DNA from: Wolbachia endosymbiont of Armadillidium arcangelii
GTDB lineage: Bacteria > Pseudomonadota > Alphaproteobacteria > Rickettsiales > Anaplasmataceae
DNA length: 64,000 nt
Assembly: GCF_040207875.1 (NCBI RefSeq)
Contig: NZ_CP157942.1
Location: 496,001 to 560,000, forward strand
Direction: 5' to 3'
Shown: positions 1 to 9,767 of the stretch, in pieces
Position numbering within the stretch: position 1 is the first letter of the stretch
How the letters are laid out: each line of letters begins with the position of its first letter
Program-made: the position numbers and the translations under genes
The notes under the pieces: generated by a model
Databases searched by the model: none
Told to the model about the DNA's origin: nothing
The model's input: the letters and a program-made list of their open reading frames with translations, nothing else

Positions 1-785
1 TTATCTGGTCTAAATGCAGTCCATAGCTATGCAGTTGTTGTAACCACTGGCAATCATCAGATTTTCTTCCAGGCACATTCTTAACATATTTTGCGTTTAC
101 TAATTTTACTTCAAATCCATATGATTCAAGTACTTGAAACAAGGGGATCCAATACACTCCTGTTGATTCCATGGCTATTGTAGTAACTTTGCACCTCTTT
201 AACCACTTTGCTAAGTTATAAAGATCTTCTGTGAAGCAGCAGAATTTTTGTATATTCTGTTTATCTCTTCCTTCTGGTACACATACATAATGCACAGATA
301 TCTATTCCTGCCGCATCAGACCTCTAATTTACTTTTTGTTTTTGCCATTTCTAACCTCCATCATATAATAATTGAAAAGCACTTCAGCTTGGAACGGTTG
401 AATTATACGCTCTTCTAATCGAGGTAGTCTCAAAGACTCCATCAGTGATTTTCCTTCCAAAACCATGCTAACCTACGGGCACTAAGGCACCATTGCCTAC
501 TCGGCTATAACTGCAGAAGCGCTTCTCCGTAAAATTATATTCAAAAAAGTAGAAAATAGGAGTTTCTTTCTGGTTTGACAGGTTTTATATCTGTCCGATG
601 CTAACCTTGTGGATACAGAATTAGAGCCATTTAGGTCTTTCTACGATACCGTCCAGCCTATACTTTTGAGGAGGGAACTCTTATCTTTCTTACAGATTTT
701 ATATCTAAGAGGAGAAACAGAGTTCTTCCCTCCTCCACCTAATGCTTAAGCTTAAAACATTAGATGCTTTTTACAAGATACAAGA
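1..785 (-). mobile_element. IS110-type element, left part (cut by window edge)
   Basis: This segment is the reverse complement of 6808-7592 (paired positions sum to 7593), so a second copy of the same IS110-type element starts here in the opposite orientation and runs off the window. Positions 1-348 carry the 5' part of the transposase reading frame and 349-785 the non-coding leader. The copy carries the same early frame breaks as the one at 7.2 kb, so the two were duplicated or converted after the gene decayed. The end at 785 lies inside an IS256 relic. Confidence 0.85.
349..533 (-). ncRNA. candidate IS110 bridge-RNA region (copy 1)
   Basis: This is the inverted duplicate of 7060-7244, the stretch directly upstream of the transposase start. 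It holds small stem-loops, including GGCA-atgg-TGCC and the palindrome AGAAGCGCTTCT. IS110-group elements are known to encode a structured bridge RNA between their left end and the recombinase gene. The assignment rests only on position and structure. Confidence 0.35.
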
Positions 786-1294
786 GGAGTAGAGGATATT
801 CTGATAGCTTGTGTAGATGGTCTGAAAAGCTTTCCTACAGCCATAAATAGCTAAAGCGGAAGTGTATAGTGCATCAGATAAGAAATTCATTGAAATATGT
901 ATCCAGCAAAGATGTGAAAGTTTTTATGAATGATTTGAAAAAAATATATCGTGCTTCAAGTAAGGAGATCGCTGAGAATTATTTGCTTGAGCTGGAAGAA
1001 AAATGGAGTGAAAAATATCCCTTGGTTACAAAATCGTGGCAAAACAATTGGGAAAATTTGTCTGGTTATTTTAAGTATTCTGGGCCTGTTAGGAAGCTGA
1101 TTTACACCACCAATCCTATTGAGGGGTTGCATAGACAAATCAACTAAAACTAAAGACCAGTACAAATGCCTTGTACAAACAGGTATATTGTGCTATAAAA
1201 AAGGTAGAGCAAAAATGGACTACAGCTTTGCCTTTTAACTATGTCTCAACTTGATATCTTTTTTCCTAATAGATTGAAAATTGAGTTGAATTAA
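786..1294 (+). pseudogene. IS256-family transposase remnant (C-terminal half)
   Basis: Fragments in several frames reconstruct the C-terminal half of an IS256/Mutator-type transposase. They include VEDILIACVDGLKSFP, a HQIRNSLKYV stretch, and the family signature YTTNPIEGLHRQI near 1110-1146. Small deletions and frameshifts lie near 845-870 and after 1146, and the last residues (RLKIELN) end at 1294. The 5' half is replaced by the IS110 copy at 785. The element's right end (to about 1310) cuts into the DUF1016 gene. A second relic with the same 3' end lies at 18.7-18.97 kb. Not functional. Confidence 0.85.
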
Positions 1295-1969
1295 AAATTC
1301 GGTTTTTGACGTGTTACAAAATAAAAATCATTTCCAAACTCTTGTAAAAACTTTGTCAATTCATCCAAGATTGTATTTTCTAGATCAGTCTCACTATAAC
1401 TTGATGGCAATTCCATGAAGCTAAGGAAGTATGGGTCATGAAAAATGAATTCTGGTGCTAACATATTTTCTTCACGTAAATTTTTTATACTCCTTCTTAT
1501 GAAATCTTCAGGTTTTTTTGCTAGCGCTGTACGTTCATACAACATAGTATCGATTTTACTACGTAGTGCCCTAACACTCTACCTTTCAATACGACACATT
1601 TCTATATAATAATTACGCTTCAGCTCATCAGAAATTGCAATAATTTCTACAAAATGTGACCAACTCAATTGTTGTGACAGTGTCGCGACAATTTCTTGAT
1701 CAGGAAAGAATTTAGAAAATTGCACCATCCGAAATGATGATTCGCTTGCCATAGTCTGCACGTTTGTGCTTTAAGATATCTTGATCAATTCTGGAACCAA
1801 TTTCCCAATTTAACAATACTAGAGTAGAATTGAAATGTGTAGCAAGATGATTCTCTGCTCTATCTATTAAATTACTGATGTTTCCTAATAGGCTAATAGC
1901 TATGTCCATATTCATAACTTTACTTTTAGTAAGTATAGCACATGGTTTATTTTTATCTTGAATAAACAT
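1291..1969 (-). pseudogene. DUF1016 / YhcG-type nuclease-domain protein, broken
   Basis: Translated pieces match the DUF1016 (YhcG) family, which has a PD-(D/E)XK nuclease-like C-terminal part. The N-terminal piece reads NWEIGSRIDQDILKHKRADYGK and the middle reads QLSWSHFVEIIAISDELKR. The C-terminal piece is MLYERTALAKKPEDF. There is a frameshift with internal loss near 1750. An in-frame TAG at 1579-1581 stands where the family has Trp (ER-stop-SVR), an apparent TGG to TAG mutation. The C-terminus is lost after RQK, where the IS256 right end begins. The gene directly follows and slightly overlaps the PAAR gene, so the pair may come from one prophage module. The function is lost here. Confidence 0.75.
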
Positions 1970-2207
1970 TACTACTTCCACTTACTACCTTGAAACCACA
2001 AGATACAGAATCTCCTACTCTTCCTACACCAATACCATTTGCAAATACTGTTTTTGATCCTTCAGTTAATACTCTACCTTCTGTAAAATTATCTCCTTTC
2101 CTACAAACTGGCTTACCATTTACAAAAACATTGTTACTGCCGATAATGCAGAAATGCGGTGTTGTTTCTACACAATAATCCCCTAATCGCACAACCGGTT
2201 TATTCAT
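1953..2207 (-). CDS. PAAR-motif protein (phage baseplate spike tip)
   Basis: This 84-residue protein starts MNKPVVRLGDYC and shows the PAAR layout: short glycine-rich beta-turns, a central HFCIIGSNNVFVNGKPVCR and a C-terminal VFANGIGVGRVGDSVSCG. PAAR proteins cap the VgrG/gpV spike of contractile tails and related injection systems, and Wolbachia prophage WO has such a baseplate module. The start is taken at the ATG at 2207; reading further upstream enters the group II intron. The intron ends about 3-6 bases before this ATG, so it has replaced the normal leader. Expression would need splicing or a promoter in the intron. Confidence 0.75.
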   Translation of the reverse strand: MNKPVVRLGDYCVETTPHFCIIGSNNVFVNGKPVCRKGDNFTEGRVLTEGSKTVFANGIGVGRVGDSVSCGFKVVSGSSNVYSR

Positions 2208-2210
2208 GTT

Positions 2211-4519
2211 ATCTAAGTGAGAAGGTTGCCCTTCTTCACTCGACTTCAAAACCGGACTTGATAGTTTACCCATCATCCGGCTTCTCTCTAATTTGGTGCT
2301 TTTCATGCACACCTCCTATGTACTTCATCATGACAATGTCCATGCAGCAAGGATAAATTTTTGCTCATATTATTGCGTCTATTAAGGTCTTTATGGTGTA
2401 TCTCTAGGACGTCATCACTTTTAAACCAAAGTTGACATTGAGCACATTTACCTTGTTGCAACTTCATTAATTTTGTTACCCTTGGTGGCTTATCTGGAAT
2501 CTTCCTTAAACGATTACCCCAATAGATCCAATCCCCATCATATGGCGATTTAGTTCCTTTCACTTTGACATGCCGTTTGATAGCATGATCGCTGTGTCTA
2601 ATAAGATGAATCTTGTTACTTGCCATAAATCTCCAGTTGTCATTTTTATACTTATTAAAGTATTTCCTCTTAATCCAGCATTTACCTTTGTTTGGATGTC
2701 TACGGACTGCCCATTTCCAAAGGTTTCTATGCACTATATCACTCATTAATTCAAAGGTTTTCCTAGAAACTACTAACATATAATATTGACTCCACCCTCT
2801 AACTATAGGATTAAGTTCTTTTATTACTGCTTCTTGCGTTGCTCCACGCAATCCTTTAAGCTTATGTTTAATAGTGAATTTATGCTGTTTTATAGATTCT
2901 TGACTTGGTTTCATTAATAACTTGTAACCTTTCTTACTACTTCTTGTTGGATAATGTCTTATAGAAAATCCAAGAAAATTGAATCCTGGTTCTTCTCCAT
3001 TTAAAGTGTGAGAAATCTTTGTCTTTGACATTTTTAATCCTAGTCCAATGGTTTTTAGCCATTCCTCGACTATTATCCTTGCCTTAAGAATGATTTCTTT
3101 ACTTTCATGTAGGACCGCAAAATCATCGGCGTAAGCAATTACACTTATTGATTGTTGTGCTACTGTACGTGATGCCTTGCTACCATATTTCCTTTTGGCG
3201 TATTGAAAAAGTTCACATACTAATGCTTTTTTAATATGACTTTCTAATCCATGTAATGCAATACAAGCAAGTAAAGGAGAAATTGTTCCTCCTTGAATTA
3301 TACCACATTTAGTAGGTTTAAACTTTCTATCTTCCATAACGCCTGCTCTCAACCATCCTTTTATAATTCTCTTTAAAGTTGGTGTGGTATTGAGTTTTTC
3401 TAGCAATGCGTGATGGTTAATATTATCAAAGCATCCAGAAATATCAGCATCCAGAATAAATGCTGTTTTCCTTCCAAGTGAAATAAATATAGCCGCTATT
3501 GCATCATGACATGACCTACCAGGTCTAAAACCAAAAGTGTTTGACTCGAACTTTCCCTCCCACTCCGGTTCTAGTGCCATTTTGACAAGTGTTTGTTTTG
3601 CTCGATCTGCTATCGTGGGTATACCAAGAGGGCGATACTCCAGTGGTTTTCCAGATTTTGGGACCCAGACACGTCTTGATGGTTTTGCTTTTTTTCTTAT
3701 ATCCAAAGAGTTTGCTAATTGCAATCTTTCTTTTTGATTAAGACTAGCTTTTCCGTCAATGCCTGCTGTCTTTTTTCCCCTGTTATCCTGAGTCACCTTT
3801 CTGACAGCGAGTGTTCTTGCACTTGTTGATTTGAGTAATAATCTCTGAAGCTTATGCATCTTTTTGATATCATTACACTTAGAAGCTCGGTAAATTCGTT
3901 TTTGTAGCTTAAATGAAGATTTCTCCAGCTTACGCCAAGGAATTTCGTTCCATTTATACCTAACTTTTTGTTGGCTCACAACATATTCACTACTACTCAT
4001 AACTTTACCTTCCAAACTACAGTGTCCACGTCTGCATATCCCAAGTGTTACTTTGAGCATTTGCTTCTTAAACAATCCCTCCACATAGAAGCATTCAGTT
4101 GGCCACCTTCTTAGTTATCCTTCTTAAACAAAGAATAATAAGAGCTTCCATGTGGTTACTCCGTTCCATGACTTTGTTTCACGTTAGACTTAGATTCCTA
4201 CTATTTGCCGGAAGCTGAGAATATCCATAATCAAAGAAACTAAAACTTTGACTCCTCTTTTGCTTCGTACCATTTTGGTCAATGCGTTTTCAACCTTATT
4301 TCGCATATTAAACCTTACGACAATTCAGACATAGGTTTCTCTCGTAATCATATCTAACTCTGTTTGCAGGAATTTGCCATAAGGTTTAGCATTACCTGCT
4401 TCTATCTCATGCTTGCACCTTAGAGGTTGCCAATCTCTAAAATGTGAGATACACATTATCCCCGATATCTAGGGAAGATGGAATTTAACCATCACAAAAT
4501 CACGACTTTCGGATCGCAC
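2211..4519 (-). mobile_element. complete group II intron with ORF
   Basis: On the minus strand the element begins with the canonical GTGCG (G at 4519), followed by about 430 nt of structured leader and then the reverse transcriptase ORF. After the ORF lies a domain V-like hairpin (about 2248-2284, with AAGCCGGA pairing to TCCGGTTT). A domain VI hairpin follows (AGTG-A-AGAAGG / CCTTCT-CACT) with a bulged A at 2236 as predicted branch point. The 3' end is placed at about 2211-2214, just upstream of the PAAR start codon. All core parts appear present, so self-splicing is plausible. The exact 3' boundary is uncertain by a few bases. Confidence 0.85.
2303..4084 (-). CDS. group II intron reverse transcriptase/maturase with HNH domain
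   Basis: This 593-residue multifunctional intron protein helps splicing and reverse-transcribes the intron into new DNA sites. The RT palm carries FGFRPGRSCHDA and the catalytic YADD at residues 318-321. The maturase X region follows (NPIVRGWSQYY). The C-terminus is an HNH-type endonuclease with CAQC and EIHHKDLNRRNN motifs. The length is normal for HNH-type group II proteins, and no stop or frameshift is seen, so it is the only intact intron protein in the window. The true start may be downstream of the first codon, because the first 30 residues are not clearly conserved. Confidence 0.92.
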   Translation of the reverse strand: MEGLFKKQMLKVTLGICRRGHCSLEGKVMSSSEYVVSQQKVRYKWNEIPWRKLEKSSFKLQKRIYRASKCNDIKKMHKLQRLLLKSTSARTLAVRKVTQDNRGKKTAGIDGKASLNQKERLQLANSLDIRKKAKPSRRVWVPKSGKPLEYRPLGIPTIADRAKQTLVKMALEPEWEGKFESNTFGFRPGRSCHDAIAAIFISLGRKTAFILDADISGCFDNINHHALLEKLNTTPTLKRIIKGWLRAGVMEDRKFKPTKCGIIQGGTISPLLACIALHGLESHIKKALVCELFQYAKRKYGSKASRTVAQQSISVIAYADDFAVLHESKEIILKARIIVEEWLKTIGLGLKMSKTKISHTLNGEEPGFNFLGFSIRHYPTRSSKKGYKLLMKPSQESIKQHKFTIKHKLKGLRGATQEAVIKELNPIVRGWSQYYMLVVSRKTFELMSDIVHRNLWKWAVRRHPNKGKCWIKRKYFNKYKNDNWRFMASNKIHLIRHSDHAIKRHVKVKGTKSPYDGDWIYWGNRLRKIPDKPPRVTKLMKLQQGKCAQCQLWFKSDDVLEIHHKDLNRRNNMSKNLSLLHGHCHDEVHRRCA

Positions 4520-4714
4520 TTAGCAAAAGTTTATTGTAATTGATTTCTTTTTTAAAGTGGATTAATGTTAACAAGCCATATTTGCCTGTAATCGTACTAA
4601 TACTAAAATATAATATAAGAGAAGAAATGAGCAAGGCTATACTCAAGCATAACAACTTTTCTTTCTAGATACAACCACCATGTTTCCATATGATATGAGA
4701 AGGTGAATAAAAAG

Positions 4715-4843
4715 CTAAGAACCTTGACGCGCTTTACATCTTGGATTTACCTTATTTATAACGTAAATCTTACCATCCCTTTTTACAACTTTACAATTTT
4801 TATCTCTATTGCGATAAGATTTTAGCGACGCTTTAACTTTCAT
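4715..4843 (-). CDS. rpmJ: 50S ribosomal protein L36
   Basis: This 42-residue basic protein begins [17 protein letters not shown] and ends [13 protein letters not shown]. It is the typical alphaproteobacterial L36, which binds 23S rRNA and helps fold the large subunit. The zinc-ribbon positions are partly kept, with Cys in NRDKNCK and in NPRCKA. It lies 69 bp downstream of the ppdR stop codon on the same strand. It is a lone ribosomal gene outside any ribosomal operon, as is common in Rickettsiales. Confidence 0.93.
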   Translation of the reverse strand: MKVKASLKSYRNRDKNCKVVKRDGKIYVINKVNPRCKARQGS

Positions 4844-4912
4844 ATCTATATTAAGAACTAAATTACCCTATATTATGATTATTTATAGAGAGTTAGTCAA
4901 TTGGTAAATTTT

Positions 4913-5731
4913 TCACATTTTATTAAAATATTGTATAATTGTTGCTGATACTTCTTCAATCGACTTTTGCGTGACATCAATAATTGGCCAGTTATTTTGC
5001 TTAAAGAACTCCTCTGCTTCTTTAATTTCCTTTTCTACTTTTCTAGGGTCAGCGTATATATTATTATCTTTGTTATTAATTGAAGTAAGTCTATTTTTGC
5101 GTATTTCTACTAGTCTACTTGGGTTTATTGTTACTCCTATCGCCAGCTTATTTTTTAATTTTGCCAAATCGACATAAAAGGGTACTTCACTAATAAAAGG
5201 AACATTTACAACCTTGTAGCCTCGATAAGCTAAATACATACTAGTGGGAGATTTTGATGTGCGTGAAACTCCAATCAAAATTATATCTGCTTCATAAATA
5301 TCTTGAATATTTTGTCCATCATCATGATTAATCGTGTAATTTATTGTGTCAATGCGCTGAAAATATTCGTTGTTTATCTCAGTATGCAAGTCAAGCTTTT
5401 CGTCTTTTTCAATTTCAAGATAGGATGAAATTTCTTTAATAATATGTGATAATATTGCTCTGTAGGGAATTTTCAGCTTTATACAGTTATCTTTTAGATA
5501 TTTTCTTAGCTCATCATCAGTAATAGTGCATATAACAAAATTATGCTCATCATTTTTCCTATTAATTTCCTCCAGAATTTTGTCAATCTGCTCTTCTCCT
5601 TTTACGAAAGACCAAACATATTCGATCGTTTCTACAGAACGAAAGTGCTTCAGGGCTGATTTTGCAACTGATATAACAGTTTCACCACTTGAATCTGATA
5701 CTAAGTGTAGATTAAGCTTTTTAAGGGTCAT
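4913..5731 (-). CDS. ppdR: pyruvate, phosphate dikinase regulatory protein (DUF299)
   Basis: This 272-residue bifunctional kinase/pyrophosphorylase controls pyruvate, phosphate dikinase (PPDK) by phosphorylating and dephosphorylating an active-site threonine. The N-terminus [12 protein letters not shown] is a family hallmark. The P-loop-like [15 protein letters not shown] lies at about residues 154-168, followed by the family's GYKVVNVPF. The start is placed at the ATG at 5731 ([10 protein letters not shown]), because an earlier in-frame ATG at 5746 adds five residues that look unrelated. It implies that PPDK links pyruvate to phosphoenolpyruvate in this organism. It is divergent from ccmC. 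Confidence 0.9.
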   Translation of the reverse strand: MTLKKLNLHLVSDSSGETVISVAKSALKHFRSVETIEYVWSFVKGEEQIDKILEEINRKNDEHNFVICTITDDELRKYLKDNCIKLKIPYRAILSHIIKEISSYLEIEKDEKLDLHTEINNEYFQRIDTINYTINHDDGQNIQDIYEADIILIGVSRTSKSPTSMYLAYRGYKVVNVPFISEVPFYVDLAKLKNKLAIGVTINPSRLVEIRKNRLTSINNKDNNIYADPRKVEKEIKEAEEFFKQNNWPIIDVTQKSIEEVSATIIQYFNKM

Positions 5732-5857
5732 ATGGCAAATAGGCAACCTGCTCTGAAATTATGCTAATTTATTAACCTACGTAAATATAGAAAAACTATC
5801 TTGTTGATAAAAGTCAAACTAATTGGTAAATTCTTAACACAATTATCCTCAAAACAA

Positions 5858-6568
5858 ATGTTTTTATTAAAACCTACAAATTTCTCTTCTTTCTCTAAAA
5901 AAGCACTACCTTGGCTTGGGGTTATTTGTTTCGCATGTTTTTTAATTGGAATGTTTTTGGCGTTATTTTTTTCCCCAGAGGATTATAAACAAGGAAAAAT
6001 TGTACGAATTATGTACATTCATGTGCCTTCTGCATGGCTTGCTCTTGGAATATATGGACTTATTGTATCACTCAGTTTCATTTCGTTGGTGTGGAACAAT
6101 AGCATTGCTAGTATCTTGGCACATGCTGCTGCTCCTGCAGGGACAGTCTTTTCGGCAATATGTTTAATCACAGGCAGCATTTGGGGAAAAGGAACTTGGG
6201 GCACTTGGTGGGTATGGGATGCAAGGCTTACTTCAATGCTGATTTTATTTTTCCTATATGTTGGCTACCTTTCATTGTGGAGCGCTTTTGACAATAAAGC
6301 AAGGGCAGAAAAATCAGCAGCAGTATTTGCCATTTTTAGTGCTATAAATATTCCCATAGTAAAATTTTCTGTGAATTTATGGTCTACTCTTCATCAGCCA
6401 GCAAGTATTCTAAGAAGAGGTGGAGTAGCAATAGAAAGTTCTTTACTGTTGCCACTCATTGTAATGTTTATGTTTTATGCCACATTTTTTTTAGTAGTGT
6501 GGATACTGTACTCACTTTACTTAATTAATTTGTACAAAATAAAAAGAGAAATCAGTATGCGGTATTAG
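5858..6568 (+). CDS. ccmC: heme exporter protein C, cytochrome c maturation
   Basis: This inner-membrane protein of System I cytochrome c maturation delivers heme to CcmE in the periplasm. It is about 236 residues with six membrane segments. The tryptophan-rich heme-handling motif GTWWVWDARLTS is at about residues 115-126, and histidines sit in YIHVPSAW and WSTLHQPAS. The start is set at the ATG at 5858 (MFLLKPTNF); an upstream in-frame TTG at 5801 would add 19 poorly supported residues. The partner ATPase gene ccmA lies separately at 52.4 kb, so the ccm genes are dispersed. Confidence 0.92.
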   Translation: MFLLKPTNFSSFSKKALPWLGVICFACFLIGMFLALFFSPEDYKQGKIVRIMYIHVPSAWLALGIYGLIVSLSFISLVWNNSIASILAHAAAPAGTVFSAICLITGSIWGKGTWGTWWVWDARLTSMLILFFLYVGYLSLWSAFDNKARAEKSAAVFAIFSAINIPIVKFSVNLWSTLHQPASILRRGGVAIESSLLLPLIVMFMFYATFFLVVWILYSLYLINLYKIKREISMRY

Positions 6569-6642
6569 ATAGTCTTGCAATTCTATAGAAGAATATGCTA
6601 GAGAAAATTAAGCAAAATACCTTTGGTCATTTCAGATACCCA

Positions 6643-6757
6643 TAGGCGTCAAGTTAAGAGTACGCCCAATATAGCAACCATTTAAGGTTTATTTATTATA
6701 TTTATTTTTTAAGAAATCTTGATCTAAAATAAGATAATTTTTTTTAAAGAGTCTATA
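6643..6757. repeat. inverted repeat partner of 19006-19113
   Basis: About 110 bp between ccmC and the IS110 element reads as a near-exact reverse complement of 19006-19113, next to an IS481 relic. It is probably the flank or end of an ancestral element, split or copied by rearrangement. No coding potential is seen. Confidence 0.75.
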
Positions 6758-7059
6758 AATTACTAATTTTATTGTTTAATGTCTAAAATAATTTTTACCG
6801 CTTCCCTTCTTGTATCTTGTAAAAAGCATCTAATGTTTTAAGCTTAAGCATTAGGTGGAGGAGGGAAGAACTCTGTTTCTCCTCTTAGATATAAAATCTG
6901 TAAGAAAGATAAGAGTTCCCTCCTCAAAAGTATAGGCTGGACGGTATCGTAGAAAGACCTAAATGGCTCTAATTCTGTATCCACAAGGTTAGCATCGGAC
7001 AGATATAAAACCTGTCAAACCAGAAAGAAACTCCTATTTTCTACTTTTTTGAATATAAT

Positions 7060-7244
7060 TTTACGGAGAAGCGCTTCTGCAGTTATAGCCGAGTAGGCAA
7101 TGGTGCCTTAGTGCCCGTAGGTTAGCATGGTTTTGGAAGGAAAATCACTGATGGAGTCTTTGAGACTACCTCGATTAGAAGAGCGTATAATTCAACCGTT
7201 CCAAGCTGAAGTGCTTTTCAATTATTATATGATGGAGGTTAGAA
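7060..7244 (+). ncRNA. candidate IS110 bridge-RNA region (copy 2)
   Basis: This non-coding stretch sits immediately upstream of the transposase ATG at 7245. It contains the palindrome AGAAGCGCTTCT, a GGCA-atgg-TGCC hairpin and further GC-richer segments in an otherwise AT-rich leader. The position matches the bridge RNA of IS110-group elements such as IS621. No covariation test was possible. It is duplicated at 349-533. Confidence 0.35.
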
Positions 7245-8538
7245 ATGGCAAAAACAAAAAGTAAATTAGAGGTCTGATGCGGCAGGAATAGATATCTGTG
7301 CATTATGTATGTGTACCAGAAGGAAGAGATAAACAGAATATACAAAAATTCTGCTGCTTCACAGAAGATCTTTATAACTTAGCAAAGTGGTTAAAGAGGT
7401 GCAAAGTTACTACAATAGCCATGGAATCAACAGGAGTGTATTGGATCCCCTTGTTTCAAGTACTTGAATCATATGGATTTGAAGTAAAATTAGTAAACGC
7501 AAAATATGTTAAGAATGTGCCTGGAAGAAAATCTGATGATTGCCAGTGGTTACAACAACTGCATAGCTATGGACTGCATTTAGACCAGATAATCAAATTT
7601 GTGTATTACGCAGCTACGCTAGACAACGAGATAACCTAATAAAAAGTGCAGCAGCACACATTCAACGTATGCAAAAAGCGTTAATTCAAATGAGCATTCA
7701 ATTGCATAAGGTGATAAGCGATATAACAGGAGTTACTGGCATGCAAATTATTAAAGCAATACTTGAGGGTGAAAGAAATCCAGAAAAATTAGCTGAATTA
7801 AGAGATGGACGAATAAAAAATGATAAATCTACCATTGCAAAAGCATTAACTATAGAGAGGAACACCTGTTTACACTAAAACAAGAGTTTGAGCTATACAA
7901 TATTTATCAGGAAAAAATAGCAGAATGTGATAGAAGTATTGAAGGATATTATAAAACATTTGAGACAAAGTCAGGTGGGAACAAGCTATGTAATAAAATA
8001 AAGCGTAAGTCTACAAAACATAGGCCAAATTTTGCTATACACGAAGAACTGCATAGAATTACAGGTAGGGAAAAGTTCCAGGACTTGATGTAGTAACCAT
8101 ACAAACAATAATTTCAGAAACTGGCATAAACCCTAATAGATGGCGGACAGAAAAACACTTTTCATCGTGGTTAGCCCTGCCAATAAAATTACAGGAGAAA
8201 AAGTGTTTAGCACAAGAACGCGTAAAGTCATTAATCGTGCTGCAAATGCATTTCGAATAGCTGCTCACTGTGTATCAAGAAGCAACAGCGGAATAGGTGC
8301 GTACTGTAGAAGAATAAAGAGACGACTAGGTGCACCAAAAGCAATCACGGCTACCGCAAGAAAACTAGCATGCATTTTTTATAGTATGCTAAAGTATGGG
8401 TAAGAATATGTTGAAAAAGGAATGAACTATTATGAAACACGTTACAAAGAGAGAGTTAAAAAAAACTTGATCAAAAAAGCACAGGAATTTGGCTACATCT
8501 TAGTTCAAAAAGATGAACTGGTTGAGGGAGTTTCTTAG
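7245..8538 (+). pseudogene. IS110-family transposase, multiply frameshifted
   Basis: Concatenating frames recovers an IS110 (DEDD/Tnp20) recombinase. The pieces are AGIDI, then MESTGVYWIPLFQVLESYGF with the catalytic-region Glu, and LVNAKYVKNVPGRKSDDCQW. These are followed by the helical middle (IQRMQKALIQMSIQLHKV) and the Tnp20 C-terminus (SNSGIGAYCRRIKRRLGAPKA). Frame changes lie near 7272, 7297, 7590 and 7860, and an in-frame TAA follows MLKYG at about 8403. Reading continues to a stop at 8538. The gene is dead, yet it shares its 5' breaks with the copy at the window start. Confidence 0.85.
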
Positions 8539-8569
8539 AAGGCTTACTTTTCGTTTTAAATGGTAACGT

Positions 8570-9569
8570 ATGGGGTTATATATGATCAACAACTTTCTTG
8601 GAATTGATGTATCAAAAGATCGCTTTGATGTTTTTCTTTCATTCATAAGTAAAAAAGAAAAGCGTGAAACTAGGAAAAGGAGCTTTAAGAACGATGATCT
8701 TGGGTTTCAAGGTCTGCTGAGTTTTCTACAAAAGCATAATGTGGAAGAAGTAAAGGCATGCATGTGGTTGTTATAGCGAAGCTTTGGCTGAATTTCTGCA
8801 CAATGCTGGACATTTTGTTAGTGTTGTAAATCCTTATTGTATTAAATCTTATACAAGGAGTAAGCTCGTAAGACAAAAGAATGATCAGACTGATGCAGAA
8901 ATTATTGCTGATTATTGCCAAAGACAGGAACCAACTCGTTGGACACCACCTTCTTCTGAAATGAAAAAATTAAAACATCTTTATCGTTGCTCAGTTGCGT
9001 TAAAAGAATTAGTAAATAACCACCTAGAAAAAAAAGAGAGACTGCCTAAAGAAGTTGCAAATGCTTGGGAGGATCTTGCAACGAATATAGTTAAAAAAAT
9101 AGAAATAATAAAAAACTCCATACGCAAACTATTAAAGCAGCACAAAGAATTGTTGGAAAATTTTCAGCTTCTATTGACTATTCCAGGAATAGGAGAGGAA
9201 TCAGCAATAGCTATTTTAGCTGAAATCCCTGACATAAAAGCTTTTAGAGATGCCAGGCAATTGGCAGCATATACAGGAGTTATACCGAAAAATATAACAT
9301 CAGGTTCATCTGTACATTCTAAACCAAGATTAAGTAAATCAGGTTACAAACATTACGTAAGGCCCTTTTCTTTCCTGCCATAGTAGCCAAGAATCACAAT
9401 CCTATCATTGTGAGTTTTTGCCAAAGACTAAAGAAGAAGGGTAAGCATAATATGGCAATTGTGGGAGCGTAAGCTACTCCATATCATTTTCGGTATCCTG
9501 ACATCCAAAAGTGCTTTTGATCCAAATCATATCAAGAATTACAGAACTAGGATGTTGACTGTAGTTTAA
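8570..9569 (+). pseudogene. second IS110-family transposase, frameshifted
   Basis: This is a different IS110 transposase from its neighbour. The N-terminal piece has FLGIDVSKDRFDVFLS with the first catalytic Asp. The middle has KNDQTDAEIIADYC, and the C-terminal Tnp20 part has LLTIPGIGEESAIAILAEI and LAAYTGVIPK. An apparent short deletion near 8765 removes the Glu-containing motif and shifts frame. A second shift lies near 9363 and a stop near 9472. Downstream codons (KLLHIIFGILTSKSAFDP) still read to a stop at 9569. The start could be the ATG at 8570 or 8582. Confidence 0.85.
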
Positions 9570-9570
9570 A

Positions 9571-9652
9571 ATCAAAAAATGCTTCCAATCCATTCAACAT
9601 ATTCACTAACTGTAATCTGTGTACTGTTACACAATCAGAAGTATTTTTTGAT
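9571..9652. other. long imperfect hairpin after IS110 relic
   Basis: ATCAAAAAATGCTTC at 9571-9585 pairs with GAAGTATTTTTTGAT at 9638-9652, 15 bp with one G-T wobble around a 52-nt loop. It begins one base after the transposase stop and may be part of the element's 3' end. Confidence 0.45.
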
Positions 9653-9767
9653 TTTATGATACAGCTTGAGTAATTTTTTTGTTGACTAGCAAGACGGTTG
9701 TAAGTTGGAAATATGATATAAAAGAAGCAAGAAGGAAGGTAGCTCTATAAAAAAATATAGTTATCAA

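Larger units (their letters stand above)
6808..8538 (+). mobile_element. IS110-type element (decayed)
   Basis: The element consists of a leader of about 440 bp, shared in inverted orientation with 1-785, and a frame-broken transposase gene. The left boundary at 6808 is where identity to the copy at 785 stops. The right end is taken at the last recognisable codon, since IS110 elements often lack terminal inverted repeats. The leader contains several repeated and paired segments. Confidence 0.75.
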
